DNA of 64,000 nt. Origin: Thalassobacillus sp043497085 (GTDB taxonomy: Bacteria > Bacillota > Bacilli > Bacillales > Halobacillaceae). Under the pieces are notes generated by a model that was not told the DNA's origin, did not search any database, and was given only the letters and a program-made list of their open reading frames with translations. The position numbers and the translations under genes are program-made. Positions 43,991 through 53,182 of this stretch are shown piece by piece. Position 1 is the stretch's first letter. Each line of letters opens with the position of its first letter. The stretch lies in NCBI GenBank assembly GCA_043497085.1, contig JBIEKI010000001.1; one strand, given 5' to 3'.

Positions 43991-44767
43991 ATGGAAGAAA
44001 CAATTTCCCTGAAAGAGATTGCTGAAGTCCTGAAAAAGCGTTTTTTGCTTATTGCTGGAACAACAGTAGGTGCGGTAGTACTTGCTGCTCTTATAAGCTT
44101 CTTTTTCCTGACACCAACGTATGAAGCAACCTCGCAATTTATCGTCAATCAGAATGAGAGTCAGTCGAGCCAAGAGTATAATGTAAATGATATTCGTACC
44201 AACGTCGAACTTATCAATACATATAATGTGGTAATTAAGAGTCCGAGAATCCTGGACGAAGTTATTGAAGAAATGGAACTGAACATGACAGCTGGACAGC
44301 TTAGGGACAAATTGAGTGTTTCCAGCGAGCAAAACTCCCAGGTGGTTACCGTTACGGTGACAGATCAGAATCAAAACCGTGCCGCAATGATGGCGAATAC
44401 CACCGTTGAAGTGTTCCAAAATGAAATTCCTGATTTGATGAATGTTGACAATGTTAATGTGCTTTCAGAGGCACAATTGGATAATGAAGCGGCTCAAGTA
44501 AGCCCTAAGCCGATGCTTAATATGGCAATCGCTTTTGTCCTTGGATTAATGGTCGGAGTCGGAATAGCATTCTTACTTGAGTACATGGACAACACGATTA
44601 AGACAGAGAGAGACTTGGAAGAAAAGCTTGGCATTCCAGTAATGGGTATCGTCACTCATATCAGTGATGAAGAAGTCGCTCGTGCGATGGATCGCCCAGG
44701 TGCCACTTCGCTTCGGTCAAAAGGAGGTCGAGTAAGCTATGCGTCGCAGCAGAAAAAATCTATCTAA
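43991..44767 (+). CDS. ywqC: Wzz/YwqC-type capsular polysaccharide chain-length regulator and kinase modulator
   Basis: Membrane protein of 258 residues with two transmembrane helices (about 20-43 and 176-197) bracketing an extracellular Wzz domain (YEATSQFIVNQ). PKPMLNMAIAFVLGLMVG is the proline-rich second-helix motif, and the cytoplasmic tail activates the partner tyrosine kinase. Such proteins regulate length and export of the polymer. GGAGGG precedes the ATG. The gene overlaps the kinase gene by 29 bases. First gene of the exopolysaccharide locus. Confidence 0.9.
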   Translation: MEETISLKEIAEVLKKRFLLIAGTTVGAVVLAALISFFFLTPTYEATSQFIVNQNESQSSQEYNVNDIRTNVELINTYNVVIKSPRILDEVIEEMELNMTAGQLRDKLSVSSEQNSQVVTVTVTDQNQNRAAMMANTTVEVFQNEIPDLMNVDNVNVLSEAQLDNEAAQVSPKPMLNMAIAFVLGLMVGVGIAFLLEYMDNTIKTERDLEEKLGIPVMGIVTHISDEEVARAMDRPGATSLRSKGGRVSYASQQKKSI

Positions 44768-45434
44768 CAACAAAGCGCGTACATTGATTACGAAAATGAA
44801 TCCTCGCTCTCCTATTTCTGAACAATACAGAACCATCCGGACGAACCTGCAGTTTGCTTCTGTAGATAGTGACCTTCGTACGATGATGGTTACTTCTGCG
44901 GGCCCCTCGGAAGGGAAATCCTTAACTACTGCTAACCTGGCAGTAACCTTCGCTCAACAGGAAAAAAAGGTACTGTTGATTGATGCGGATATGCGTAAAC
45001 CGACGCTGCATTATACATTCCGCTTAGATAACAGTCATGGTTTAAGCAGTGTACTGATTGGTGACCAAAGCCTGGACCAGGTTGTTCGTGGAAGTGATTT
45101 GGATAACCTGCATTTAATTCCTTCTGGTCCGATTCCGCCTAACCCTTCAGAGCTATTAGGGTCGAAGGCGATGGACAACTTCCTGCGAATAGCGAAAAAT
45201 TATTATGATATAGTGATATTCGATACACCTCCTGTATTAGCTGTTACGGATGGTCAAATTTTATCACGAATCTGCGATGGTGTGCTTTTAGTGTCACGAA
45301 GCAAGCAGACAGAAATCGACGCAGGTAAAAAGGCTGTGGATCTGCTTAAACAAGTGGATGCCAACCTGCTTGGTGCTGTGTTGAATGACGTAGAAGCAAA
45401 GAACTCCAATTATTATTACTATTATGGTAATTAA
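44739..45434 (+). CDS. ywqD: BY-type protein tyrosine kinase (CpsD/YwqD)
   Basis: Bacterial tyrosine kinase of 231 residues. Walker A SAGPSEGKSLTT, Walker A' LLIDADMRKPT, Walker B IVIFDTPPV, and a C-terminal tyrosine cluster YYYYYGN that is autophosphorylated. It works with the Wzz-like modulator to control polymer export and length, and typically phosphorylates sugar-nucleotide dehydrogenases and the priming transferase. AGGAGG precedes the ATG within the upstream gene. A T-rich terminator follows. Confidence 0.92.
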   Translation: MRRSRKNLSNNKARTLITKMNPRSPISEQYRTIRTNLQFASVDSDLRTMMVTSAGPSEGKSLTTANLAVTFAQQEKKVLLIDADMRKPTLHYTFRLDNSHGLSSVLIGDQSLDQVVRGSDLDNLHLIPSGPIPPNPSELLGSKAMDNFLRIAKNYYDIVIFDTPPVLAVTDGQILSRICDGVLLVSRSKQTEIDAGKKAVDLLKQVDANLLGAVLNDVEAKNSNYYYYYGN

Positions 45435-45453
45435 AGGGAAAATTGAACCCTGG

Positions 45454-45486
45454 ACCCTTTTCTCGAAGTTTGAGAAAAGGGTTTTT
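45454..45486 (+). terminator. Rho-independent terminator after the kinase gene
   Basis: ACCCTTTTCTC and GAGAAAAGGGT form an 11-bp stem with a 7-base loop, followed by TTTT. Confidence 0.85.
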
Positions 45487-45541
45487 ATGGTTTCATAGAC
45501 AATAAACGACAATATTTACCTCTATTTTAAATCTCCTAATC

Positions 45542-45550
45542 TGCTATACT
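45542..45550 (+). promoter_or_regulatory. Extended -10 promoter of the first phosphatase gene
   Basis: TGCTATACT is an extended -10 box, 76 bases before the start; no clear -35. The preceding terminator makes a separate promoter necessary. Confidence 0.45.
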
Positions 45551-45625
45551 GAGAATTAAATCAAATCTGTACAAAAAAGGTTTGAAAACATTGAGTTTAG
45601 GAGAAAGATAGGTGAGGTGAGAGAG

Positions 45626-46393
45626 ATGATCGATATACATTGCCACATTCTTCCTGGCGTGGATGACGGCGCACAGACAATGGCAGATAGCATCACGATG
45701 GCTAAAGAAGCTTTAGAGCAAGGCATTGACACCATTATTGCTACTCCCCATCACTTAAATGGAAAGTATGAAAACCCCCGATTAACCATTTTTCATAAAG
45801 TGCAAGAATTGAATGAGGAACTGAAGCGAGCTGGAGTCGACTTGACTGTGCTCCCAGGACAGGAAACAAGAATTAATGGAGATATGATTACAGACCTGGA
45901 GAAAGAAGAGATACTACCGCTTAATGTAGACAGCAGTTATGTATTCGTTGAACTCCCTTCTGACCAGGTCCCCCAATACACGAAGCAAATGTTATTCGAC
46001 ATGCAACGGGCAGGATATAAACCTATTATTGTCCATCCTGAGCGTAATAAAAAACTGATGGAGGATCCTGATTTGTTGTACCATTTTGTAAAAGGCGGGG
46101 CCTATACACAGGTAACTGCTGGAAGTGTTGCCGGAAAGTTCGGTAAAAACATTCAAAAATTCACGCATCAACTGATTAAGTCAAATCTTACCCACTTGAT
46201 AGCATCTGATGCTCATAATATTGGGAGCAGAGGTTTTTTCACTAAAGAAGCATATCAGGAGATAAGAAAAAAGTATGGAGCAAGTCAAGTCTATTATTTC
46301 ATGGAAAATGCTTACTATGTGACACAGGGAGAAGTCTTAGCGGCTGAGCCCCCAGAGCGCATTAAACAAAAAAAGTTCCTGGGAATTTTTTAG
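45626..46393 (+). CDS. ywqE: PHP-type tyrosine-protein phosphatase, copy 1 (CpsB/YwqE)
   Basis: Metal-dependent phosphatase of 255 residues. IDIHCHILPGVDDGA, IIATPHH, LPGQETRI, VHPERN, and IASDAHN are the PHP-domain metal ligands. It dephosphorylates the BY-kinase and its targets, opposing YwqD. The ATG at 45626 is preferred over the GTG at 45617, which lies within the ribosome-binding site. A strong hairpin follows the stop. A paralogue is encoded 253 bases downstream. Confidence 0.9.
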   Translation: MIDIHCHILPGVDDGAQTMADSITMAKEALEQGIDTIIATPHHLNGKYENPRLTIFHKVQELNEELKRAGVDLTVLPGQETRINGDMITDLEKEEILPLNVDSSYVFVELPSDQVPQYTKQMLFDMQRAGYKPIIVHPERNKKLMEDPDLLYHFVKGGAYTQVTAGSVAGKFGKNIQKFTHQLIKSNLTHLIASDAHNIGSRGFFTKEAYQEIRKKYGASQVYYFMENAYYVTQGEVLAAEPPERIKQKKFLGIF

Positions 46394-46444
46394 TAGACTA
46401 CAAAAGGAAATAAATTCATGTTAAACTAGTTAATTGAAGCAGTT

Positions 46445-46490
46445 ACTCGTTTTGTCAATGACATTGGTAAAACGAGTATTTTATTTTTTC
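46445..46490 (+). terminator. Terminator between the two phosphatase genes
   Basis: ACTCGTTTT pairs with AAAACGAGT, the interior CAATG/CATTG also pairs, and ATTTTATTTTTT follows. Confidence 0.85.
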
Positions 46491-46554
46491 GATACGAGAA
46501 TTATTTTTATGGGGGTAATTTGTAAAGATTTTATAAAAACAGTTACTAGTACCC

Positions 46555-46582
46555 TTACAAATTTATGGAATTATGCTATAAT
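46555..46582 (+). promoter_or_regulatory. Sigma-A promoter of the second phosphatase gene
   Basis: TTACAA and TATAAT with 16 bases between and TATG extension; 64 bases before the start codon. It likely also drives the dehydratase and the genes beyond. Confidence 0.65.
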
Positions 46583-46646
46583 CCTTGATAGACATATTTG
46601 AGATGCATATTTTATAAAGGAAATATGCTTGGAAAGGATACATAGA

Positions 46647-47420
46647 ATGATAGACATTCATTGCCACATTCTCCCCGGAGTGGATGATGGGGCGAAGACA
46701 ATCGAAGACAGCCTGGCGATGGCGAGACAAGCCGTCGATGAAGGAATCGATACCATCATCGCAACCCCGCATCATCGAAATGGAAAATATGATAATGACA
46801 GTGACGCTATACTGTCAGCAGTAAAGCAATTGAACGAAGAACTCAGTATAGTAAACATCCCACTAACGATTCTTCCAGGACAGGAAACACGTATTCATGG
46901 TGACTTCCTATCAGGAGTAGAAGAAGCAACGATCCTGCCACTTAATGAATCCAGTAATTATATATTCGTAGAATTACCTTCCGATCAAGTACCGCGTTAT
47001 ACGAAACAAATGCTTTTCGACTTGCAGGTAAAAGGTTACAAGCCCATCATCGTACATCCAGAACGGAATGCACGACTGATTCAGGAACCGGACCTGCTTT
47101 ACCAGTTCGTCCAAAACGGTGCCTACACCCAAGTAACGACAGCTAGTTTGACTGGAAGGTTTGGAAAAAATATTCAGAAATTCTCGCAGCAAATAATCGA
47201 AGCCAACCTGACCCACCTGATTGCATCCGATGCACATAACACCACGTCCCGGGGGTTCTGTGTCCAGCATGCATATCAGCAAATCAAGGAAAACTATGGG
47301 CCATCCATGGTTTATTATTTTGTGGAAAATGCGAAATTTGTTGCAGAAGGTCAAATGGTGGCCGCCGATCCTCCGGAGCCGATTAAAAAAAAGAAAAAAC
47401 TATTTGGGATTTTCGGATAA
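46647..47420 (+). CDS. ywqE: PHP-type tyrosine-protein phosphatase, copy 2 (CpsB/YwqE)
   Basis: A 257-residue paralogue of the preceding phosphatase with the same metal-ligand set (IDIHCHILPGVDDGA, IATPHH, HPERN, IASDAHN) and long shared stretches such as YIFVELPSDQVPRYTKQMLF. The ATG at 46647 has AAAGGA upstream. It has its own promoter and precedes the dehydratase gene by about 40 bases, so this copy is coupled to the polymer-synthesis operon whereas copy 1 is separately terminated. Confidence 0.9.
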   Translation: MIDIHCHILPGVDDGAKTIEDSLAMARQAVDEGIDTIIATPHHRNGKYDNDSDAILSAVKQLNEELSIVNIPLTILPGQETRIHGDFLSGVEEATILPLNESSNYIFVELPSDQVPRYTKQMLFDLQVKGYKPIIVHPERNARLIQEPDLLYQFVQNGAYTQVTTASLTGRFGKNIQKFSQQIIEANLTHLIASDAHNTTSRGFCVQHAYQQIKENYGPSMVYYFVENAKFVAEGQMVAADPPEPIKKKKKLFGIFG

Positions 47421-47462
47421 TCCAATAAAAAAGAAAATCGAGTATAGAAAGGGTGAGTGAGT

Positions 47463-49313
47463 TTGACGTATAGTAAACGGTTGGCATTATTGATTTTGAT
47501 CGATTCTATTATTGTATCATTTTCGATCTTCATGTCCCACTTTTTCCTGAACCCATACGTCCAGGTATTTGATACAAGGATGCTTGTAGCATCTATCACG
47601 CTATTATTAACACATCATGTCTTTTCTTATATATTGGATCTTTATAAAAAAGTGTGGCGATATGCCAGTTTAGAAGAATTGATTGGTATATTCGTGGCGG
47701 TTACAGGATCGATTCTCGTTACCGCTGTTGAACAACAAGTAATCTATGGAGAGGTCTACGAACGCGCTCTTACGGTGACATGGATGTTACATATCATCTT
47801 AATTGGTGGTATCCGGTTCGCCTGGCGCTATTATACAACTTACGGCATTACGTTTGCTCCAAGACGAAAAAGAATCAAGCAGTTACAGGAAAATGATGAT
47901 CGGAAACGGACACTGATCATTGGAGCAGGTTCAGCAGGCCAGATGCTTGCCCGTCAGATGAAAGGGAACGGAGAACAGAACTTCAATGTAGTTGGTTTCA
48001 TTGATGATAATTTCACGTTGCATCATCTTACCGTCAATAATATCCCGGTTCTTGGGAGCACGAAAGATTTAGCACAGATTGTTGAAAAGAAAGCAGTCAA
48101 CCATATCGTTATCGCAATGCCATCGGTAGAACGTGACCGTGTAAAAGATATCATCACTGAAGCACAACAAGTCGTGCCAAATGTGCAAACGTTGCCGTTG
48201 ATAGAAGATATTGCGATGGGGAATGTTTCCGTCAGTCAAATCCGTGATGTATCTATTGAGGATTTGCTTGGCCGTGAGCCGGTAGAACTCGATATCGATT
48301 CGATTTCTAATGAAATTAAAGGACAAACTGTGCTTGTTACTGGAGCAGGTGGCTCAATTGGTTCAGAGATTTGCCGTCAGCTAGTCAAATTTGGTCCGGA
48401 AGAGTTAATTCTCTTAGGTCATGGCGAGAACAGCATTTATTCTATTCATATGGAACTGAAACAGCTGGATATTGATACCGAACTGATTCCGGTGATTGCC
48501 GATATCCAGGATCGCGACCGGATGTTCCAGGTCATCAACGATTATAAGCCAACTTATATTTACCATGCAGCAGCCCATAAGCACGTACCGTTAATGGAAG
48601 CCAATCCGAAAGAAGCGGTTAAGAATAATGTGCTTGGTACGAAAAATGTTGCCGAAGCGGCTGATACGGCCGGTGTTAAAACATTCGTATTAGTATCATC
48701 GGATAAGGCGGTCAACCCGACAAATGTAATGGGATCGACAAAACGTATTGCCGAAATGGTAATTCAGCAGTTAGCGCAAACGAGTAAAACGAATTTTGTT
48801 GCGGTACGATTTGGAAATGTGCTCGGAAGTCGGGGAAGTGTCATCCCGTTATTTAAAAAGCAGATTGCCAATGGCGGCCCGGTAACCGTTACTCATCCAG
48901 ATATGACCCGGTACTTTATGACGATTCCAGAAGCCTCCAGGCTCGTACTACAGGCTGGAGCGTTAGCTCGTGGTGGAGAAATCTTTGTATTGGATATGGG
49001 TGAACCGGTAAAGATCGTTGACCTTGCCAAGAACTTGATTACACTTTCCGGTTATGACATTAATGAAATCGGAATTGAATTCTCGGGAATTAGACCTGGG
49101 GAAAAAATGTACGAAGAGCTTTTGAATGAAAAAGAAATCCATAAAGAACCAGTCTTCCCTAAGATTTTCATTGGGAGCTCGGTGGAATTTGATGCTGATA
49201 AAGTCAGCTATTTGATTCGGAATCAAGAAACCATGACTCAGGGCGAATTGAGAGAGTATTCAATTTCACTAGCGAATGATCAACCAATAGTAGCACATAG
49301 TCGAGTTAAATAA
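47463..49313 (+). CDS. Membrane-bound UDP-sugar 4,6-dehydratase (CapD/EpsC/WbpM type)
   Basis: About 616 residues. An N-terminal part has four transmembrane helices, then a CoA-binding-like Rossmann domain (about 145-260, IIGAGSAGQMLARQM), and a C-terminal SDR domain (about 285-580) with TGAGGSIGSEICRQL and SSDKAVNPTNVMGSTKR; the Met in place of the usual Tyr of YxxxK is typical of long PglF/WbpM-type enzymes. It converts UDP-GlcNAc to the 4-keto-6-deoxy sugar that begins rare amino-sugar synthesis. Start ambiguous: GTG at 47457 is 3 bases from GAAAGGG; TTG at 47463 is 9 bases away and preferred. No matching aminotransferase lies in the window. Confidence 0.87.
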   Translation: MTYSKRLALLILIDSIIVSFSIFMSHFFLNPYVQVFDTRMLVASITLLLTHHVFSYILDLYKKVWRYASLEELIGIFVAVTGSILVTAVEQQVIYGEVYERALTVTWMLHIILIGGIRFAWRYYTTYGITFAPRRKRIKQLQENDDRKRTLIIGAGSAGQMLARQMKGNGEQNFNVVGFIDDNFTLHHLTVNNIPVLGSTKDLAQIVEKKAVNHIVIAMPSVERDRVKDIITEAQQVVPNVQTLPLIEDIAMGNVSVSQIRDVSIEDLLGREPVELDIDSISNEIKGQTVLVTGAGGSIGSEICRQLVKFGPEELILLGHGENSIYSIHMELKQLDIDTELIPVIADIQDRDRMFQVINDYKPTYIYHAAAHKHVPLMEANPKEAVKNNVLGTKNVAEAADTAGVKTFVLVSSDKAVNPTNVMGSTKRIAEMVIQQLAQTSKTNFVAVRFGNVLGSRGSVIPLFKKQIANGGPVTVTHPDMTRYFMTIPEASRLVLQAGALARGGEIFVLDMGEPVKIVDLAKNLITLSGYDINEIGIEFSGIRPGEKMYEELLNEKEIHKEPVFPKIFIGSSVEFDADKVSYLIRNQETMTQGELREYSISLANDQPIVAHSRVK

Positions 49314-49385
49314 ACTATTATAGAAGTGAAATGAGCTCTGTAACTTCACAAAATTTTTTAAAAAGTTTGGGGGCTTAAGCCTCAC

Positions 49386-49413
49386 TTTACGTAAGTTAAA
49401 GGGTAAGTATAAT
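49386..49413 (+). promoter_or_regulatory. Possible sigma-A promoter after the dehydratase gene
   Basis: TTTACG and TATAAT with 16 bases between. It may once have driven the decayed gene at 49640 or now the AT-rich glycosyltransferase gene. Confidence 0.3.
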
Positions 49414-49639
49414 AGTAATTTAAAAACATACTGCATAAGTTACGTTTCTCATAAATAAAAAGTTAAACAGACTAGATTAACTTCTTATTTATGAGCTAAC
49501 TATGAGGAGCATTCCTGTTATGAAATAAGTGAAATTCGAAACAAAAAGAGCTCCTTAGGATAGTAGGGAGTGTCGAAAATTAGCATTTCACCTCTAATTT
49601 GAACCAAGGAGGAAGAATTATTAATACGTCTAACTCGTC

Positions 49640-49893
49640 ATCTACGTAGCGAAAAACAAATATGTCACTATAGAAAACGAAATTCATACAGTAATAGCTG
49701 ATGGACAAGAGCGTGATTAAATCTTTGCAATTGGGGTGGAATATCACCATATTTTATTTACCATGTCAGCTTTGCCATTAGAATAGCCAACCCTAAAGAA
49801 GCATTTAAGAGTAATGCCAACAGTATGAAGAGCGTTTCAGAAGCAGCAAAAAGAACGGAAGCTATGCTTAAGGGTTATGGCTTTGCCAAGTAA
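49640..49893 (+). pseudogene. Decayed partial copy of the 4,6-dehydratase SDR domain
   Basis: Frames here contain EIHTVIADGQERD, matching ELIPVIADIQDRD of the intact dehydratase, then PYFIYHVSFA and IANPKEAFKSNANSMKSVSEA, matching PTYIYHAAA and MEANPKEAVKNNVLGTKNVAEA. A stop codon, a frameshift and a small deletion interrupt it, and it ends with TAA at 49891. The rest of the gene is missing. It is probably a remnant of an earlier dehydratase copy left when the variable part of the locus was exchanged. Confidence 0.6.
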
Positions 49894-50164
49894 GGTTATC
49901 CTGTTCACTTGTGATCTTTATTTAAAAACATAGGATAAAAAGGGGTTAGACTGTAATTGTATGTAAAATATACAATTAACAAGTAAATACGTCCTTTACC
50001 TTAATAAAAGAAAAGATTTCTCACTTTGATTAAATTACTCCAAGTAGTTGCTTTCAACTGTTAACTAAAGAGTCACCGTGAATCTTTAAAACAAACATTA
50101 TATCCATATAAGGGTAGATAGAGAAAATTAATTAATAAAACTGATTATAAGTGGGTGGACTTAC

Positions 50165-51229
50165 TTGAAGGTATATTTATATAACCATAATTTTACTGAA
50201 CAATCTTTTAGGCAAATACAGACAACAATTAATTCGGTTAATAACGACATAATATTGGACGAAGAGTGGGAGGGAAGGTTAAATAATAGTATAGCAAAAG
50301 GTAAATCAATCACTTACCAAAGTTTTTTTGATTTTCTAGATCTAAAAGGTGAGAAGGTAATTATATTTTTTAATATAATAGATGGTTACAAATTGAAAAA
50401 GTATAAAAAACGTAAAGATATTTATTTAATCTTCAGGCCAAGAGGGATTATTCCTGAGGAATCTTATTATAAAAAAGGTTCAAAGAATAGAAAAAGGATC
50501 TTGGAACACATAGAGTATAAGGTATTAAAAAAAACAGATTACTTTATATTCATATCTGAAAACCAAAAGATACATTATTTATCAAAATATCAAGACCTTA
50601 CAAATGAACTTAATAATAACACAATTATTCCGAACTTGAAACCAAAAATAGATTATAATCTAAAGAGTATTAATAACAGTGAAGTAAAACTAGTTTATTC
50701 TGGGGGTTTTTCTAAATGGCAAAATATTGAACTAATATTTAAAACCGTAAGTCAAATATACAAATATAGTAGTCTTCCTATCAAATTTACAATATTAACA
50801 TTTGAAGAAAATTTCAAACACGCACACACTCTTGCAAAGAAAAATCATTTATCCGAAATAGTGAATGTTAAGTATATTGAACCTTTATTATTAGATGAGG
50901 AATTATTTAATCATGATATTGGTATAATCATAAGAGATAATAACATAATCAATTTAGCTTCTTCCCCATTCAAAATATTTGACTATATAACAAATGGTTT
51001 GTCATTGATCGTATCTGATAGTCTAGAGCCAAATGTGCGGGATATTTTAAATAATAAACAGTATTTTGTAGTTAACTATAACAAGTACAGTCTTAATTAT
51101 AATATAGAAGACTTGTTAGATTATATTTCAAAGTTTAAGAATACTGACATTAAAAGGTCTATTTTAGGCAGATACTCAGATTACTATATAGAGAGCCCAA
51201 AAATTAACTTCAACGATATTCTTATTTAA
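50165..51229 (+). CDS. GT4-like glycosyltransferase of the variable region
   Basis: A 354-residue protein with a GT-B-like C-terminal half: LVYSGGFSKWQNIELIFKT, FTILTFEE, and SSPFKIFDYITNGLSLIVSD (the donor-site E-x7-E is weak, with D/N instead of one Glu). The N-terminal half (VYLYNHNFTEQSFRQI) is unusual. DNA is extremely AT-rich (about 22-30% GC in sampled lines) compared with about 45% in the upstream dehydratase gene, pointing to transfer. TTG start with a GTGGAC box. It likely assembles the repeat unit; specificity unknown. Confidence 0.65.
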   Translation: MKVYLYNHNFTEQSFRQIQTTINSVNNDIILDEEWEGRLNNSIAKGKSITYQSFFDFLDLKGEKVIIFFNIIDGYKLKKYKKRKDIYLIFRPRGIIPEESYYKKGSKNRKRILEHIEYKVLKKTDYFIFISENQKIHYLSKYQDLTNELNNNTIIPNLKPKIDYNLKSINNSEVKLVYSGGFSKWQNIELIFKTVSQIYKYSSLPIKFTILTFEENFKHAHTLAKKNHLSEIVNVKYIEPLLLDEELFNHDIGIIIRDNNIINLASSPFKIFDYITNGLSLIVSDSLEPNVRDILNNKQYFVVNYNKYSLNYNIEDLLDYISKFKNTDIKRSILGRYSDYYIESPKINFNDILI

Positions 51230-51316
51230 TTTATAATGTTGTAATTCACCTATTACTAGGTGTGGCCTTCTTGATTATTTATTACTTGTAGGCTCAAAAA
51301 TATTTAATTATCAGAA

Positions 51317-51324
51317 GGGGGGGG
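51317..51324 (+). promoter_or_regulatory. G8 tract forming the ribosome-binding site of the polymerase gene
   Basis: An uninterrupted run of eight G follows AGAA and lies 4 bases before the TTG start at 51329. Slippage here would change the spacing or strength of the ribosome-binding site. Confidence 0.6.
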
Positions 51325-51328
51325 CATT

Positions 51329-52627
51329 TTGAATTTAATTCATACAATCTTTTTTCTAATATGCTTATTTTTCTTTTTTAAAACATTATTCAAAGATTTT
51401 CGCAGAGGTGTATTAATTGGGTTAACTTTTACAACCTTTTCGTTGACCTCTTTTCCATTATTTGTGTTAAATATGAATGGTTTAGCTGCATCTTTTCAGT
51501 TGTTGTTTTTATTTTTGGCTTTTGTTTATTTTTTATTTAAGAAAAACAAAGCAGGATTTATTAAATACTTATTAAACAAATATAATTTGTTCCTTTATTT
51601 TTTCATTATTCTATTAACCTTCTATCTCTTTTTTTCCGGTACCCAAAGCTATGGGATTTATAAGATAACTTTCTTTATTTTAAAGTCAATTGGACCTATC
51701 ATAGCATATACTATGTTTGCTCCCCTTAAGAAATACGATATTAAAGTAATAATTACTACTGTTATCATTGGATCTATTCTAACGGTAATGAATATATATA
51801 GTTACGCTGATATTACATCATCACTAAGAGTAACGGTTAGTGCAAATCCTATAACAGTAGCAAGGACTATTGGGCTAGGCTGCATTCTTCTAAGTGTGTT
51901 ATTACTTACTGAGAAATTAAGACTTCCAATGAAAATATTATATTTGTTACTAATACCAATATTTATGCATACGATGTTGCTTACTGGTTCAAGAGGTCCC
52001 ATAATCGCTGTACTTATTTCTGTAATTGGGGTGATTCTCTTGTTAGGGGGATTCTGGCAGAGGTTAAAGTACAGTACAAAATTGATTAGCTCCACGGTAA
52101 TAATATTTCTTTTTATGCTTGTTACAAACTTTAATATTCAAGAAATAAATGGTTACCAAAGAGTAATGTCAAATATTATGGCAATAGGTGAAAACACCAG
52201 TGACCAAGGCAGAATAGAAAGAATGCAAATAGCTTTAAATGGGATATTGGAATCTGATTATTTTGGAGTAGGTACAGGTGGTTTCGCAGATCTTTATTCT
52301 ACGTCTGCGAGAGCTTACCCCCATAATATTTTTCTTGAAGTATTTGTGGAATTAGGAATAATAGGACTTATCTTACTCTTAGCTTTAATGACCATTACCA
52401 TATTTAGAGTGAAGAAGTTATCGCTAAATGTAGATATATCAATTATAGCAAAGGCATTTGGGGGGGCATGGTTTTTTTCTTTTATAATAGCAATGGTCTC
52501 TGGAGACATTTCCACAAATCAATATTTCTGGGTTACAGGTGGACTAATATGGTTATTACCGTGCCCAATTGAAGAGCCGGTTAAGGTGAAGAAAATAAAG
52601 GAGCATTCTTGTAAGGAAGAAATATGA
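51329..52627 (+). CDS. Wzy-type polysaccharide polymerase / O-antigen ligase-like protein
   Basis: Polytopic membrane protein of 432 residues with about 11 hydrophobic segments. The Wzy_C region has LLTGSRGPIIAVLISVIGV followed by the loop SDYFGVGTGGFADLY and AYPHNIFLEVFVELGIIGL, the standard ligase/polymerase pattern. It polymerises repeat units at the outer face of the membrane. TTG start just after a G8 tract. AT-rich like its neighbours. Confidence 0.8.
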   Translation: MNLIHTIFFLICLFFFFKTLFKDFRRGVLIGLTFTTFSLTSFPLFVLNMNGLAASFQLLFLFLAFVYFLFKKNKAGFIKYLLNKYNLFLYFFIILLTFYLFFSGTQSYGIYKITFFILKSIGPIIAYTMFAPLKKYDIKVIITTVIIGSILTVMNIYSYADITSSLRVTVSANPITVARTIGLGCILLSVLLLTEKLRLPMKILYLLLIPIFMHTMLLTGSRGPIIAVLISVIGVILLLGGFWQRLKYSTKLISSTVIIFLFMLVTNFNIQEINGYQRVMSNIMAIGENTSDQGRIERMQIALNGILESDYFGVGTGGFADLYSTSARAYPHNIFLEVFVELGIIGLILLLALMTITIFRVKKLSLNVDISIIAKAFGGAWFFSFIIAMVSGDISTNQYFWVTGGLIWLLPCPIEEPVKVKKIKEHSCKEEI

Positions 52628-53182
52628 AGAATGCATAAAAAAGTTCTCTTGGTACGATAAAGAGTGTAATGCAAGACCTCTAAGTAAGTACTGAAGAGGA
52701 CTCCTACTATGGATTTTCATACCAATTTATTGCTTAGCGCAAATGAATGAACAAATTCTGGTTATTGGCGCCGATTTGGCGAAACAAAAAAAACATTTCG
52801 CACGGGGCCGCCGATGGTCGTGGCCGGGACTTCGCCAAACGACTAATCTTCCGCAACATGATGCATGGATTCCCCAATATCCTGATCTATTTAGTTAAGG
52901 CAAAAAGCCACAAAAGAAGCATTTCAGACATCCACTATGGTTAAATAGAACGAAGGAATTTGCGCGCATCGGAGACATTCGAGGGTCCATCGCTATGGGT
53001 TTTTACTCATTCAATGTAAAATATCCATGGATCTCAATTTAAGGTCATATCCTAGTTCCATATATAACTTTTATTTTACATATGAAGGTGTCAACAACCG
53101 TCATATATTTTAACAAATCAAAAAATGGAAGAAAAACGAAGGGAACTAAGAAAATATTAATTCCATGAGAGAGGAAGAAATT
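52628..53182 (+). other. 555-base gap with transposase remnant
   Basis: Between the polymerase and a glycosyltransferase gene. It contains the IS110-like fragment (52743-52944); the left 115 bases and the right part (52945-53170) show no open frame, terminator or promoter I can support. Confidence 0.5.
52743..52944 (+). pseudogene. IS110-like transposase N-terminal remnant
   Basis: An ATG at 52743 opens VIGADLAKQKKHFARG, after which the frame shifts at an A-rich run and continues as ADGRGRDFAKRLIFRNMMHGF in another frame. This matches the start of IS110-family DEDD transposases (first Asp in GADLAK). The rest of the gene is absent. Its base composition is richer in GC than the flanking polysaccharide genes. 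Confidence 0.6.

Larger units (their letters stand above)
49314..50164 (+). other. 851-base junction without an intact gene
   Basis: Between the dehydratase and the first AT-rich glycosyltransferase. It holds a possible promoter (49386), an AAGGAGG box at about 49607, the dehydratase remnant (49640-49893), and AT-rich sequence in which nothing further is recognised. It marks the boundary between the conserved and variable parts of the exopolysaccharide locus. Confidence 0.55.

Noticed and set aside
49371..49384. GGGGCTTAAGCCTC as a terminator after the dehydratase gene
   Set aside because: The stem is very short with no usable loop and no T run follows.
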